DNA of 64,000 nt. Origin: Fictibacillus sp. BK138. GTDB lineage: Bacteria > Bacillota > Bacilli > Bacillales > Fictibacillaceae. Positions 26,688 through 36,102 of this stretch are shown in pieces. The notes under the pieces were generated by a model. That model saw only the letters and a list, made by a program, of their open reading frames with translations, was not told the DNA's origin and ran no database searches. Location of the stretch: assembly GCF_004216955.1 (NCBI RefSeq), contig NZ_SGXL01000001.1, positions 2,259,413-2,323,412 on the forward strand, read 5' to 3'. Position 1 is the stretch's first letter. Each line of letters begins with the position of its first letter. Made by a program: the position numbers and the translations under genes.

Positions 26688-27575
26688 ATGCATACGATGT
26701 GGAAAGGTGCAATCAGTTTCGGGCTTGTAAATATCCCAATAAAACTGTTTGCTGCCACAGAAAATAAAGATATTAAGATGAGATATTTACACGAAAAGTG
26801 CCACAGCCCTGTTCAATATGAAAAGATATGTCCGGTATGTGAAGAAACAGTTGATTCAAAAGAGATTGTTAAAGGTTATGAATATGAGCCAGGAAAGTTT
26901 GTAGTAGTTGAAAAAGATGAGCTGGATGAACTGGCAGGTGTGTCTGATAAATCGATAGAAATTATTGATTTTATCCAATTAGAAGAGATTGATCCGATTT
27001 TTTACAACCGTTCTTATTTCGTTGGCCCCGGAGAAAACGGAACCAAATCATTTGCTCTATTAAAGAAAGCGATGGAAGACACAGGCAAGATCGGTCTTGC
27101 AAAGTTCACGCTTCGGTCTAAAGAGCACCTTGCTGCAGTCCGTGTTTATAAAAACGGCTTAGTTCTAGAGACCATCTTTTACCCTGATGAAGTACGCAAT
27201 GTTGATCATGTCCCTGGAATAACGGACGAAGTTTCACTGAACGAAAAAGAACTCGAGATGGCGAAACAATTAATCGAACAACTAACTGCACCATTTGAGC
27301 CGGAAAAATACGAAGACGAATATCGTGAAGCCGTTCTTGAACTGATCAACAGTAAGATTTCTGGTGATGAAGTTAAAGTTGCAAAAGAAAAACCAAAGAC
27401 AAATGTAGTTGATCTAATGGAAGCTTTACAGGCCTCAATCAACGAGAGTAAAGGTAAAGAACCTAAGAAAAAAGAAACGAAGAAACAAAAAGAAACAGCT
27501 GAGAAAGTATCAGACGAAGATAAGAAAACAAAGAAGAAAAAATCAACAGCTAAGAAGAAAGCTTCAAGTTCATGA
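26688..27575 (+). CDS. ku: DNA end-binding protein Ku
   Basis: 295-aa bacterial Ku that rings broken DNA ends and recruits LigD for non-homologous end joining. It has the typical start MHTMWKGAISFGLVNIP and a full core domain, then a long Lys-rich tail (about 255-295) that in relatives aids DNA binding. The upstream ATG at 26679 overlaps the ribosome binding site, so 26688 is preferred. A GTATA - 17 nt - CATGATG (26601-26629) loosely resembles a sigma-G promoter, matching spore-stage repair in B. subtilis. The ligase ATG overlaps the ku stop (ATGA). Confidence 0.93.
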   Translation: MHTMWKGAISFGLVNIPIKLFAATENKDIKMRYLHEKCHSPVQYEKICPVCEETVDSKEIVKGYEYEPGKFVVVEKDELDELAGVSDKSIEIIDFIQLEEIDPIFYNRSYFVGPGENGTKSFALLKKAMEDTGKIGLAKFTLRSKEHLAAVRVYKNGLVLETIFYPDEVRNVDHVPGITDEVSLNEKELEMAKQLIEQLTAPFEPEKYEDEYREAVLELINSKISGDEVKVAKEKPKTNVVDLMEALQASINESKGKEPKKKETKKQKETAEKVSDEDKKTKKKKSTAKKKASSS

Positions 27576-28534
27576 TCTCTGCGTTTCTAAAACCCATGCT
27601 CCCTTCTCTTTCTGATAAACTTCCGGTTGGCGAAGATTGGGTCTATGAAGTAAAGTACGATGGGTTCCGGTGTCTTCTTTATTGGGACCATTCCAGTATT
27701 ATTATGACATCCAGGAATGGTCATCACCTGCATACCATTTTTCCGGAAATCCCTGATTTTTTAAAGAGTATTGAAAATATGGTGGATCATTTGTTTCCCC
27801 TTTTGATCGATGGAGAATTGTGCATATTAGAAAATTCTTTTAAAGCAAACTTTGAACAGATTCAAAAAAGAGGCAGGCTAAAACAAAGTGAGAGAGTTAA
27901 ACAAGCTGTTAAGCTGTATCCCTCCTCTTTTTGTGCTTTTGATTTGCTAGCAGTTGAAGGGCAATACATCTATCACGAGCACTTTTTAAAAAGAAAAGAA
28001 AGGCTTTCGAGTTTTATGGAAGCATTAGAAATCGATACCCAGAAGGTAATTCCTTCATCTTTTTTGAACTATGTGGCCTTTACAGATGATATAGAATATA
28101 TTGAGCAAACTGTTCGCAACAACAAAAGCGAAGGTATCGTAGCTAAAAAATTGAAGAGCAAGTGGTCATCAGGAACTCGAACAAATCACTGGATAAAGGT
28201 AAAAAACCTGAAATATAGTACGTTGATATTGACGGGTTACGATACGGAAAATGGTTTTTTCCATGTGGGTGTAATAAAAGATGATCTGATCATGTTTGTT
28301 GGATTGTTTTCACACGGCATCTCACCTGAAGAGAAGGAAGCTCTAATTCAAATCGTCAAGAAAAACCAAAACGGCAGATCAGGGTCGATCATTTTGATAG
28401 AACCGTCTCTGTGTGTAGAGCTCTCTTTTCTAGAGGTCTACAAAGATCAGTTAAGACAGCCACGCTTTGTTCGTTTTCGTTTTGACGCTGACTGGGAGGA
28501 TTGCACATGGGAAAACCTGCAAAAGAACAGCTGA
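27572..28534 (+). CDS. ligD: LigD ATP-dependent DNA ligase domain (separate ORF)
   Basis: 320-aa ligase with the adenylation motif EVKYDGFR (nucleophile Lys28), motif III-like LLIDGELC and late motifs EGIVAKKL and HWIKVKNL. It corresponds to the N-terminal half of the fused LigD of bacilli (YkoU). The reading ends RFVRFRFDADWEDCTWENL and a stop, where fused relatives continue into the polymerase domain. The next ORF is in another frame and overlaps by 28 nt. Either a real gene split or a frameshift. Confidence 0.9.
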   Translation: MISAFLKPMLPSLSDKLPVGEDWVYEVKYDGFRCLLYWDHSSIIMTSRNGHHLHTIFPEIPDFLKSIENMVDHLFPLLIDGELCILENSFKANFEQIQKRGRLKQSERVKQAVKLYPSSFCAFDLLAVEGQYIYHEHFLKRKERLSSFMEALEIDTQKVIPSSFLNYVAFTDDIEYIEQTVRNNKSEGIVAKKLKSKWSSGTRTNHWIKVKNLKYSTLILTGYDTENGFFHVGVIKDDLIMFVGLFSHGISPEEKEALIQIVKKNQNGRSGSIILIEPSLCVELSFLEVYKDQLRQPRFVRFRFDADWEDCTWENLQKNS

Positions 28535-29427
28535 ACCTACAAGTGAATGGGGAGATAGTCACACTGACAAGCCCTGATAAGCCTCTTTGGCCAAAACAAA
28601 ATATCGTTAAAGTTGAATTCATCAACTATTTAACACATATAGCACCGTACATGCTTCCCTTCCTTAAGAACCGTGCACTAACGGTAATCAGATATCCTCA
28701 CGGAGTTGGCGATGAACGATTCTATCAAAAGAACTGTCCGGATTATGCTCCAGCATTTATACAAACGGTTCAAGAAGAGGATATCAATTATATTGTTTGC
28801 AATAACCTGCCAACCCTTTTATGGCTTGGGAACCAGCTTGCTTTTGAATTCCATATTCCTTATCGCACATCTGATACTTCATACCCGTCAGAGATCGTTA
28901 TGGATCTGGACCCGCCTTCCAGGGATGAATTCAAGCTTTCGATCGAAGCCGCACTGATGATCAAAGAAGTTTGCGATAACCTTCGCCTTACAACATTTAT
29001 TAAAACAAGCGGAAATAAAGGAATGCAGATCTATATTCCCTTGCCTGATAACCAAGTTACATTTGATGAGTCACGGCTATTCACTGAATTTCTTGCACAT
29101 TTTTTAATTGAAAAAGAACCTCGCTGGTTCACAATCGAACGGTTAAAAAAGAACAGAGGCAACAAATGTTATATCGATTATATCCAGCATGCGGAAGGTA
29201 AAACCATCATTGCACCTTATTCAGTAAGAGGAAATGAAGATGCACTCGTTGCGGCCCCGCTTTATTGGCATGAAGTCACCCGAGAGCTGCGTCCAGAATT
29301 ATTCCCGTTAACTGTAATTCAAGACCGAATTAAAGAAGTTGGCGATCCTTTTGAAGAGTTTTTCTCCGCAAAAACTAAGCAGCCTATTTCCCCTGTTATT
29401 CATGCATTAAAAGAAAAAAGCCTTTAA
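28507..29427 (+). CDS. LigD primase-polymerase domain (separate ORF)
   Basis: 306-aa archaeo-eukaryotic-primase-type polymerase, the domain that fills gaps during end joining. The metal-binding pair is Asp133/Asp135 in VMDLDPP, with SGNKGMQIYIPL following. It starts at ATG 28507, 6 nt after GGGAGGA, inside the end of the ligase ORF. That GGGAGGA also encodes the Trp-Glu-Asp of a motif kept in fused LigD, so it may be fortuitous. Ligase plus polymerase add to the normal fused length. Confidence 0.88.
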   Translation: MGKPAKEQLNLQVNGEIVTLTSPDKPLWPKQNIVKVEFINYLTHIAPYMLPFLKNRALTVIRYPHGVGDERFYQKNCPDYAPAFIQTVQEEDINYIVCNNLPTLLWLGNQLAFEFHIPYRTSDTSYPSEIVMDLDPPSRDEFKLSIEAALMIKEVCDNLRLTTFIKTSGNKGMQIYIPLPDNQVTFDESRLFTEFLAHFLIEKEPRWFTIERLKKNRGNKCYIDYIQHAEGKTIIAPYSVRGNEDALVAAPLYWHEVTRELRPELFPLTVIQDRIKEVGDPFEEFFSAKTKQPISPVIHALKEKSL

Positions 29428-29466
29428 CTGATAGAATGAAATCCATCAGATAGAGGCTTTTTTAAA
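29414..29466. terminator. Bidirectional terminator ligD / lacI-type gene
   Basis: Outer arms AAAAAAGCCT / AGGCTTTTTT and inner arms CTGAT / ATCAG form an interrupted stem with T runs on both strands. Confidence 0.8.
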
Positions 29467-29468
29467 AG

Positions 29469-30491
29469 CTAATTCACTTTTTTACAAGATTGTCTTTCAA
29501 CGAGCTCGAATGGCACTGCAACCCGTTTTGCTGGTTTTCCTGGTGTCTGAATACATTCCAGCAATCCTTTTGCTGCTTCATAACCGAGCTGAAAAATATT
29601 AATATCAACAGAAGTTAATGCTGGTGATGAAAGTTCTGACAGCATCACGTTGTTAAAGCTAAGTAAGGAAATATCCTCGGGAACACTTAATCCTAAATCA
29701 TTTAATGTACTTAATACACCGAAAGACATAAGATCATCCATCACAAGCAATGCCGTTGGCGGATTTTGCAATGCCAGAAGTTCTTTTACCGCTTCCTGCC
29801 CGCCTTCTTTTAAGAACTCCTCGTGTACGATGTATTCATCCTTATGAGGCAGCCCTGCATTACGTATCGCTTTTTCATAACCTAATAACCGGTCGATCGT
29901 TACGACGAGATTTAAGTCCCCTCCAACAAAACCGATTCGTTCATGTCCGAGGGAAAGCAGATGCTCTGTCATTTCCTGACCTGCTCTGAAGTTGTCGTTA
30001 TCGATATGTGTTATCGTTTCTGCATTCTTAAAAGGCTTTCCGATTACGGTAAAAGGAAAATTCTGTTCTTGCAAATAACACATGATTCGATCGTCTACTC
30101 GGGAATACAGCATCACGATACCGTCAACACGCCTTCCCTGCACCATTCGGACAACACCATCAAATATTTCATCCTCCGTTTTCCCAGTGGACATATATAG
30201 CGCATACTCCTGCTCGTGCGCCATCGTGCTGATTCCTCTGATCACTTCGGGAAAGAATGGGTTTTGGAAAGCTTTATCTGCAGAACTCGGCATAACGAGT
30301 CCGATTGCCTGAGTGCTGCGGTTAGCTAAGCTTCTTGCATTAAAGTTAGGATGATAGCCAAGGTAATCCATTGCTTCTTTCACTTTTCGTTTTGTTTTTT
30401 CAGATATTCGGGGGTTGTTAGCAATAACCCTTGATACCGTTGAAGGAGCAACATCTGCTAATTTCGCTACATCTTTAATGGTAACTGACAT
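29469..30491 (-). CDS. LacI family transcriptional regulator of maltodextrin genes
   Basis: 340-aa repressor. The helix-turn-helix VTIKDVAKLADVAPSTVSRVI is followed by hinge LANRSTQAIG and a periplasmic-binding-like sensor domain (FVGGDLNLVV, ALLVMDDLMSFGVL). It resembles MalR/YvdE-type regulators, and it sits at the end of the mdxEFG-amylase cluster, so maltodextrin is the likely inducer. A CAAACGTTTG operator lies upstream of mdxE. Strong ribosome site AAAGGAGG. Confidence 0.85.
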   Translation of the reverse strand: MSVTIKDVAKLADVAPSTVSRVIANNPRISEKTKRKVKEAMDYLGYHPNFNARSLANRSTQAIGLVMPSSADKAFQNPFFPEVIRGISTMAHEQEYALYMSTGKTEDEIFDGVVRMVQGRRVDGIVMLYSRVDDRIMCYLQEQNFPFTVIGKPFKNAETITHIDNDNFRAGQEMTEHLLSLGHERIGFVGGDLNLVVTIDRLLGYEKAIRNAGLPHKDEYIVHEEFLKEGGQEAVKELLALQNPPTALLVMDDLMSFGVLSTLNDLGLSVPEDISLLSFNNVMLSELSSPALTSVDINIFQLGYEAAKGLLECIQTPGKPAKRVAVPFELVERQSCKKVN

Positions 30492-30637
30492 AATGGGAGT
30501 CCTCCTTTCAGACTAATACTCTGGCTGTATACGCTTTCTTAATCCAACATAATTGTATAGAATCCTTAGGAAAAAAGATATATGATTCTTGGTCAAGTTT
30601 CTATATTGGGCTGTTTTCTTTGTAGCTCTTGTGAGTA

Positions 30638-30765
30638 GTTGACTTCCGCTCCAGGTGCTCGCTTTCCGTGGGGTGTGCGGTGAGCCTCCTAGCGCTCTGC
30701 GCTGTTAGGAGTCTCACCTGTCCCACTCATCCCACTGGAGTCTCGCACCTTGCGCTCCATTCAAC
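30638..30765 (-). repeat. Hairpin-rich intergenic repeat, copy 3
   Basis: 128-bp copy on the minus strand, in the 338-bp gap between the regulator and the amylase gene. Its central hairpin is AGCGC AGA GCGCT. The outside flank, TTGACAATGAAG, is shared with other copies. Apart from the repeat, the gap shows nothing recognisable. Confidence 0.93.
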
Positions 30766-30829
30766 TTGACAATGAAGAGAATGAAAATAACCCTAAGGCA
30801 AGAGATGCTTCTTAAGAGATCAAAGAATT

Positions 30830-32356
30830 CTATAATTTCTTTCGTCTTTTAAATAAGAATCCAAATACCAAGAAAACTAGAATAGCACCTGCTGCTATTG
30901 CAGCGTAGAGATAAGGATGTGAAGTATCTTTCTGTATAAGGAAAATATGTGCCGTCTCTCCTTTTACTTGAAGTTTCACCTTGTCACCGTCTACTTTTGA
31001 TTCTTCTTCGTTTAATAGATCAACAAGCTTTTGCCCCTTTAAATCCTTATCTTTAAAAGTGATCTCCGAATCTTTTTTATCGTTGTTATATACAATAAAG
31101 ATCGTTTCATCTTTATACTTTCTCTTAAATACTGCTTTTGCTCCGTCATCTTTTATCATGGAAAAATCTCCGCGGCGAAGTGATGGATGCTTTTGTCTCA
31201 AACTGCCAAGATTCGCTGTGAATTTTTCCATCTTTTTGTTCTGCCTGAAGTCCATCATACGACGGTTGTCAGGATCCTTCGCACCGTCCATCATATGTTC
31301 TGTGCCTTGATATATAATTGGAATTCCTGGAGCGGTATAAAGATAGGTCAAAGCCATCTTAAGTCTTTTCTCGGGATCTTCTTGTTTGAGAAGCGATTCT
31401 CTTACAAAACGGATGTTGTCATGATTATCGATGAAATTGCCTAACATGTAGGGATCTTCGTAATAGTATTTGTTTCTCTCCCACACAGAGTGCAGTTCTG
31501 AAAGAGATTGGCCACTTTGTCTGAAAATCCTCACCATCTCATTAAAAAAAGGATAATCTACAAAGGACTGAATCCCCGCTTTGTTATACTCTGCAATATA
31601 CCGAGGATCGTTGTGCCATACTTCACCGATCAAATAAAAATCAGACTTTGCTTCATTTACTCTTTCGGAAAACTCTATCCAGAAATCTTTTGGAACATGC
31701 TTTACCGTATCTAGTCTATAGCCGTCAATATCAGTTTCTTTTATCCAATATTCAGCCATGTCCAGCAGGTAGTTTCTCGTTTCAGGATTTTCTGTATTTA
31801 AATCCGGCAATCCTGCTAGCCATCCGTTCTCTACATTTTGCTGATTGTCCCAATTGCTGATCTCTACCTGCGGATGAAACCAGTCTTTTTTTACAGGGTC
31901 ATTCTGCCAAGCATGTTTGTAGCCTGTATGATTTACAACCAGATCCAATATTACTTTAATATCACGATCATGGGCTTCCTTTACAAGTTGCTTCAGTTCT
32001 TCCTTTGTTCCAAAATGTTCTTCGGTTTCATAAAAATCTTCTGTCCAATAGCCATGATAGCCTCGTTCCTCATTTTTTACAACGGGAGTCATCCAAATGG
32101 CTGTTACACCAAGGTTTTTGAGATAATCAAGCTTTTCAGTAATCCCTTTAAAATCTCCGCCATGGTAGGCTGCAGGGTCTGATGGATCCACTTCAAAATC
32201 ATTCTTTTTATCACCATTATGAAACCGGTCTACCATAATAAAATAGATGGTTTCGTCTTTCCATGACCGCTCTTCCTTTTTTTCTGCAAGCGCTTTATTT
32301 TGAACAGATAAAAAAAGAAGAAACGACATAGCCAAGAAAATAAATCTTTTGCCCAT
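30830..32356 (-). CDS. Membrane-anchored alpha-amylase (GH13)
   Basis: 508-aa enzyme with a signal peptide (about 1-25) and a C-terminal hydrophobic anchor near residues 483-502 followed by KRRKKL. Catalytic residues are Asp216 (DGYRLDTVKH), Glu245 (GEVWH) and Asp313 (IDNHD), with conserved VVNH. It should hydrolyse starch or dextrins at the outer membrane face, feeding the adjacent importer. The start at 32356 follows GGAGG. A tethered amylase next to the ABC genes is a useful clue that substrate is processed at the cell surface. Confidence 0.92.
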   Translation of the reverse strand: MGKRFIFLAMSFLLFLSVQNKALAEKKEERSWKDETIYFIMVDRFHNGDKKNDFEVDPSDPAAYHGGDFKGITEKLDYLKNLGVTAIWMTPVVKNEERGYHGYWTEDFYETEEHFGTKEELKQLVKEAHDRDIKVILDLVVNHTGYKHAWQNDPVKKDWFHPQVEISNWDNQQNVENGWLAGLPDLNTENPETRNYLLDMAEYWIKETDIDGYRLDTVKHVPKDFWIEFSERVNEAKSDFYLIGEVWHNDPRYIAEYNKAGIQSFVDYPFFNEMVRIFRQSGQSLSELHSVWERNKYYYEDPYMLGNFIDNHDNIRFVRESLLKQEDPEKRLKMALTYLYTAPGIPIIYQGTEHMMDGAKDPDNRRMMDFRQNKKMEKFTANLGSLRQKHPSLRRGDFSMIKDDGAKAVFKRKYKDETIFIVYNNDKKDSEITFKDKDLKGQKLVDLLNEEESKVDGDKVKLQVKGETAHIFLIQKDTSHPYLYAAIAAGAILVFLVFGFLFKRRKKL

Positions 32357-32382
32357 CGCCGTTCCTCCTGATTGCATACTTT

Positions 32383-33219
32383 TTAACCTTTTGTTCCGCC
32401 TGCTGTTAATCCAGAGATGAAGTAACGCTGCAGTGATAAGAAAAGCAGACCAATCGGAATTGCTACTAAAACAGAACCTGCTGCAAAAAGTGTAAAGCTG
32501 TTTCCAAATTCATTCTTAATCATATTAAACAAACCAACCGCAAGCGTCATCTTTTCATCAGAACTGATTAGAATAGACGCTAAGATAAAATCAGCGAACG
32601 GTGAGATGAAACTAAAGAGTGCAATTACCGCAAGAATTGGTTTTGATAGCGGAAGAATGATCTGCCAAAAGATACGGAAGTGTCCAGCACCATCAATACG
32701 TGCAGATTCATCTAATTCTTTTGGAATCGTATCATAATAGTTTTTCGCTAAGTACGTGTTCATCGGAATTAATCCACCCACGTAAACAAGAATTAATGCA
32801 AAGTGTGTATCAAGCAAACCTACTTGGTATGCAAGGATATAGATTGCCAAGATTGCTACGAATTGTGGAATCATCTGCAAAATCAAGAAAAGCAGAAGTC
32901 CGTTCTTACGTCCGACAAACTTGTATCTTGAAAATGCATAAGCTGTAAGGCCAATAAAGATTACAGAAAGGACCATCGTTATAAAGCAAATTTTCAGCGT
33001 GTTCCAGTACCAAATCAGGTAGTCCGTTTCAGCGAAAAGCTTTTTATAATGAGTCAATGTTGCATTCTCAGGAATGATCGTTGAGCTCGATAAAGTGTTA
33101 CCTGGGTTGAAGGAAGATCCAATAACCCAGAGAATCGGATAGATAACAATTGCAATAGCCGACAATAATACTAGATAGGACAGAGTTAAACGAATTCTTC
33201 TTGCTGTTTTTATACTCAT
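32383..33219 (-). CDS. mdxG: Maltodextrin ABC transporter permease (MalG/MdxG)
   Basis: 278-aa permease with about six membrane segments and the EAA loop ELDESARIDGAGHFRIFWQI. It is the MalG-type partner of MdxF. It begins 1 nt after the mdxF stop and 27 nt before the amylase start on the same strand, so it is part of the operon. No ATPase gene is nearby; in bacilli the shared ATPase MsmX serves several sugar importers. Confidence 0.9.
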   Translation of the reverse strand: MSIKTARRIRLTLSYLVLLSAIAIVIYPILWVIGSSFNPGNTLSSSTIIPENATLTHYKKLFAETDYLIWYWNTLKICFITMVLSVIFIGLTAYAFSRYKFVGRKNGLLLFLILQMIPQFVAILAIYILAYQVGLLDTHFALILVYVGGLIPMNTYLAKNYYDTIPKELDESARIDGAGHFRIFWQIILPLSKPILAVIALFSFISPFADFILASILISSDEKMTLAVGLFNMIKNEFGNSFTLFAAGSVLVAIPIGLLFLSLQRYFISGLTAGGTKG

Positions 33220-33220
33220 A

Positions 33221-34483
33221 TTAAATCATTCCTTCGTCCTTAAATGATTTCGTTTTTCTAAACTGCCACAGGGCAAGTGAAACGATAATTAACGATAGTA
33301 AAACCGTTACAGCTGCAGCTTTACTATATTGAGCTGAAGTCATCGTTAAGTTATAGATCCATGAGATAAGGATATCTGTTCCTCCTGCATTTTGATCAGC
33401 TACTGCAGGACCACCGTTGTTAAAGAGATAGATAACGTTAAAGTTATTAAAGTTAAACGTGTATTGTGTAATCAAGATTGGTGCTGTTGTAAATAGAATC
33501 ATTGGCAGAGTGATTTTGCGGAACTTATCCAAGTTCGATGCGCCATCTACTGTTGCTGCTTCATACAATTCACCAGGAATAGATTGAAGTACACCAGTCG
33601 TCATCGCCATGATGAACGGGAAACCTAGCCATGATTGAATAAAGATTAAAGCGATCTTTGTGTAAAAAGGATCTGTCATCCAAGGTATGGAATCGATTCC
33701 AAATGGTGCTAAAATAGATTGGTTAATCGCCCCAAATGTGTCATTAAACAATCCTGAAAAAATTAAAATAGATACGAATGCCGGTACTGCCCATGGCAAG
33801 ATCAAGAGTGTTCTAATAAGGCCTTTAAACTTGATTTCCTTTTGGTTTAAAACCACCGCTAAGAAAATACCTACCGATACTTGGAGCGTTGTTGCAGTGA
33901 AAGTCCAGATGATCGTCCATGCAAATACAGATATGAATGTTTCACGCCAAATATCTAATGAGAATATCTCAATAAAGTTCTTAAATCCTACCCAATCCAC
34001 TAGTTTTGCTGGTGGAGAGTTATATAGGTTATAGTTCGTAAAGGCAAGTAGCAACATAAAAATAATAGGAAAAATGACTACGAAGATTAATAATAGGAAT
34101 CCAGGACCAACCATTAAGTATGGGAATCCTTTATCGACTACATTATGATATTGCTCTTTCAGCGTGCTTAGTTTCAAGCCGTTATCACGCTTTTTCCCAT
34201 TCTGGAAAGCATCATAAATGTTAAAAGAATAAAAACCTAATCCGATCCCTACAACGAGTATGGATATAACCCCGTTTACTAGTAAGAAAATGGAGTGATC
34301 GCGCGGCACTTCAGTACCAAGAGTTACAATTCCCCAAAGTCCAATATTTAGAAAATCCAGAAACGCAATAAAATAACATGCTGCTAAAATTAAGAATGCA
34401 AAACCTTTAACAAATTGTTTGTTATAAAATTGCCCCATTCCTGGAATGATGGACAGCAGAGCTGCCGTCTTACGATGTGTCAT
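33221..34483 (-). CDS. mdxF: Maltodextrin ABC transporter permease (MalF/MdxF)
   Basis: 420-aa permease with an extra N-terminal hydrophobic region (LLSIIPGMGQFYNKQFVKG), a long loop and the BPD transport core; the EAA loop is ELYEAATVDGASNLDKFRKI. The length fits the bacillus MdxF group. AAAGGGGAA precedes the ATG. It follows mdxE after a 153-bp gap with a strong stem-loop. Confidence 0.9.
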   Translation of the reverse strand: MTHRKTAALLSIIPGMGQFYNKQFVKGFAFLILAACYFIAFLDFLNIGLWGIVTLGTEVPRDHSIFLLVNGVISILVVGIGLGFYSFNIYDAFQNGKKRDNGLKLSTLKEQYHNVVDKGFPYLMVGPGFLLLIFVVIFPIIFMLLLAFTNYNLYNSPPAKLVDWVGFKNFIEIFSLDIWRETFISVFAWTIIWTFTATTLQVSVGIFLAVVLNQKEIKFKGLIRTLLILPWAVPAFVSILIFSGLFNDTFGAINQSILAPFGIDSIPWMTDPFYTKIALIFIQSWLGFPFIMAMTTGVLQSIPGELYEAATVDGASNLDKFRKITLPMILFTTAPILITQYTFNFNNFNVIYLFNNGGPAVADQNAGGTDILISWIYNLTMTSAQYSKAAAVTVLLSLIIVSLALWQFRKTKSFKDEGMI

Positions 34484-34585
34484 TACAGGGTTCCCCTTTC
34501 ATTTGCCCACTAACTGTTTTGTGTTTTGTTCGAAAGATCTTAGGACCCATTCATAAGCAAAATCTTTCCAACAAACACAATAGTT

Positions 34586-34627
34586 AGAGAAAGCAGTACC
34601 CGAGAGTTTTGGGTACCGCTTTCCTCT
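34586..34627 (-). terminator. Stem-loop between mdxE and mdxF
   Basis: Interrupted stem of about 16 pairs (AGAG-AAAGC-GTACCC against GGGTAC-GCTTT-CTCT), 10 nt beyond the mdxE stop. There is no long T run, so it may protect the mdxE message or stop only part of transcription, as in oppA. Confidence 0.75.
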
Positions 34628-34636
34628 AATTATTTA

Positions 34637-35902
34637 TTACTTGCTGTGGTTTGCTTTAATGTTTTGCCCAATTGTTTTTACTGCACTGTCTAGAGCAGCT
34701 TTTGGCTCAGACTTACCAGTTGCAGATAATTGAAGTGCGTTTGCAGCTGGAGCCCAAACTTCTGCCATTTCAGGAATGTTCGGCATTGGAACTCCACGTT
34801 CTGATTGAACAGCTACAGCTTTAGCTGCTTCGTTGTCTGCAATGATTGGGTCCTCCATAAGAGATACAACTGGAGGGATTTCTGCTGTTTTCTCGAAACG
34901 AGTCTTAGCATTCTCTTCGTTTGTGATAAACTCAACAAGCTTTGAAGCCCACTCTTTGTTTTCAGAGAATTGGCTTACATTGTAACCTTTAACTCCGATG
35001 AATGTTTTTACATACTCACCGTTTGGAAGCTTAGGCATTGGCGCAACACCGATATCGATACCAGCATCTTTGTAGCCTTGGAATGACCAAGGACCGTTCA
35101 TGACAGAAGCAACTTTACCTTCTTGGAAAAGTCCGTCGATTGTTTGTCCTGCTTTTTCACCAATGATACCTTTAGGGAATAATCCATCCTTGTACCAGCT
35201 AGTGATGTAACTTAATCCTTCTACAGCACCTTCATTAGCAAGACCAAGGTCTTGTGGATCTAGAGTACCGTTGTCGTCTTTAAATACATAGCTGCCATAT
35301 CCAGAAAGAACACCGTTTGCAAAGTAGAAGTCAGTCCAGTTTGCTAGGAACCCGTATTGTGCTCCACCTTTGTCACCTTTAGAGAAAGCAAGTACATCGT
35401 CTAAAGATTCTGGTGCTTCAGGCATTTGCTTTTTGTTATAAATGAAAACTGGTGTTTCAGTAGACTTTGGAAGACCATAAAGGTTTCCGTCATATGTTAA
35501 TGCGTTAATTGAAGATTCAGTGTAAAGCTTTGTAACATCATCAGAAACTTCGATTGGTGCAATTAATCCTTCAATTGCTAAAGGTCCAATACGGTCATGT
35601 GGAGTTGTGATAACGTCTGGTCCTTTTTTAGCTGGTCCATCAAGACGAAGCTTTTCTTGCTGGTCAAGCATTGGGATTTCTTTCATCTCAACTTTGATAC
35701 CGTATTTCTCTTCAAACTTTTTGATAGCGTCTTGAGTACCAGTACCTTTTTCTTGGTCTTCCCAGATCACTAATTTTTCAGGCTTGTCTGCCGCCTTTTC
35801 TTTCTTACCGCCAGTTGAAGTGCTGTCTTCTTGCGGTCCGCAAGCAGCTAGAGCACTTGCAGCTAGAGCAAAAGTTAAAGGCAATGCTAATAACTTTTTC
35901 AT
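34637..35902 (-). CDS. mdxE: Maltodextrin-binding lipoprotein (MalE/MdxE)
   Basis: 421-aa family 1 solute-binding protein with a lipoprotein signal ending LAAC. Mature segments VIWEDQEKGTG and GPWSFQGYKDAG match maltose-binding proteins. The ATG at 35902 follows GGGGGG at 7 nt; the longer frame is not credible. First gene of the operon. Upstream lie a LacI-type operator and a perfect cre site, so induction by maltodextrin and repression by CcpA are expected. Confidence 0.93.
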   Translation of the reverse strand: MKKLLALPLTFALAASALAACGPQEDSTSTGGKKEKAADKPEKLVIWEDQEKGTGTQDAIKKFEEKYGIKVEMKEIPMLDQQEKLRLDGPAKKGPDVITTPHDRIGPLAIEGLIAPIEVSDDVTKLYTESSINALTYDGNLYGLPKSTETPVFIYNKKQMPEAPESLDDVLAFSKGDKGGAQYGFLANWTDFYFANGVLSGYGSYVFKDDNGTLDPQDLGLANEGAVEGLSYITSWYKDGLFPKGIIGEKAGQTIDGLFQEGKVASVMNGPWSFQGYKDAGIDIGVAPMPKLPNGEYVKTFIGVKGYNVSQFSENKEWASKLVEFITNEENAKTRFEKTAEIPPVVSLMEDPIIADNEAAKAVAVQSERGVPMPNIPEMAEVWAPAANALQLSATGKSEPKAALDSAVKTIGQNIKANHSK

Positions 35903-35941
35903 GAATTGTACCCCCCATAAGATATAAAAATTCAAAGCATA

Positions 35942-35951
35942 CAAACGTTTG
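35942..35951. promoter_or_regulatory. LacI-family operator upstream of mdxE
   Basis: CAAACGTTTG, a perfect 10-bp palindrome with a central CG of the LacI/MalR type, about 40 nt before the mdxE start. It is a likely target of the regulator encoded at the end of the operon. Confidence 0.65.
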
Positions 35952-36005
35952 CACAGACTGACAAAAAAATATAACTCTGTTGAATTATGTACTTTTTTGT
36001 CGTTT

Positions 36006-36020
36006 ATGAAAACGATTGCA
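36006..36020 (+). promoter_or_regulatory. cre site (CcpA) in the mdxE / neopullulanase gap
   Basis: ATGAAAACGATTGCA fits the cre consensus WTGNAANCGNWNNCW at all positions. It is 104 bp upstream of mdxE, so it could act on this operon or on genes on the other side. Confidence 0.75.
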
Positions 36021-36102
36021 TTACCTGCTCAATTTCATTATACCTCGGCTTTAAATTTTTACAATAGTTTTTTATTTTTTTTTGGATTCGCTTTCATTTT
36101 GC

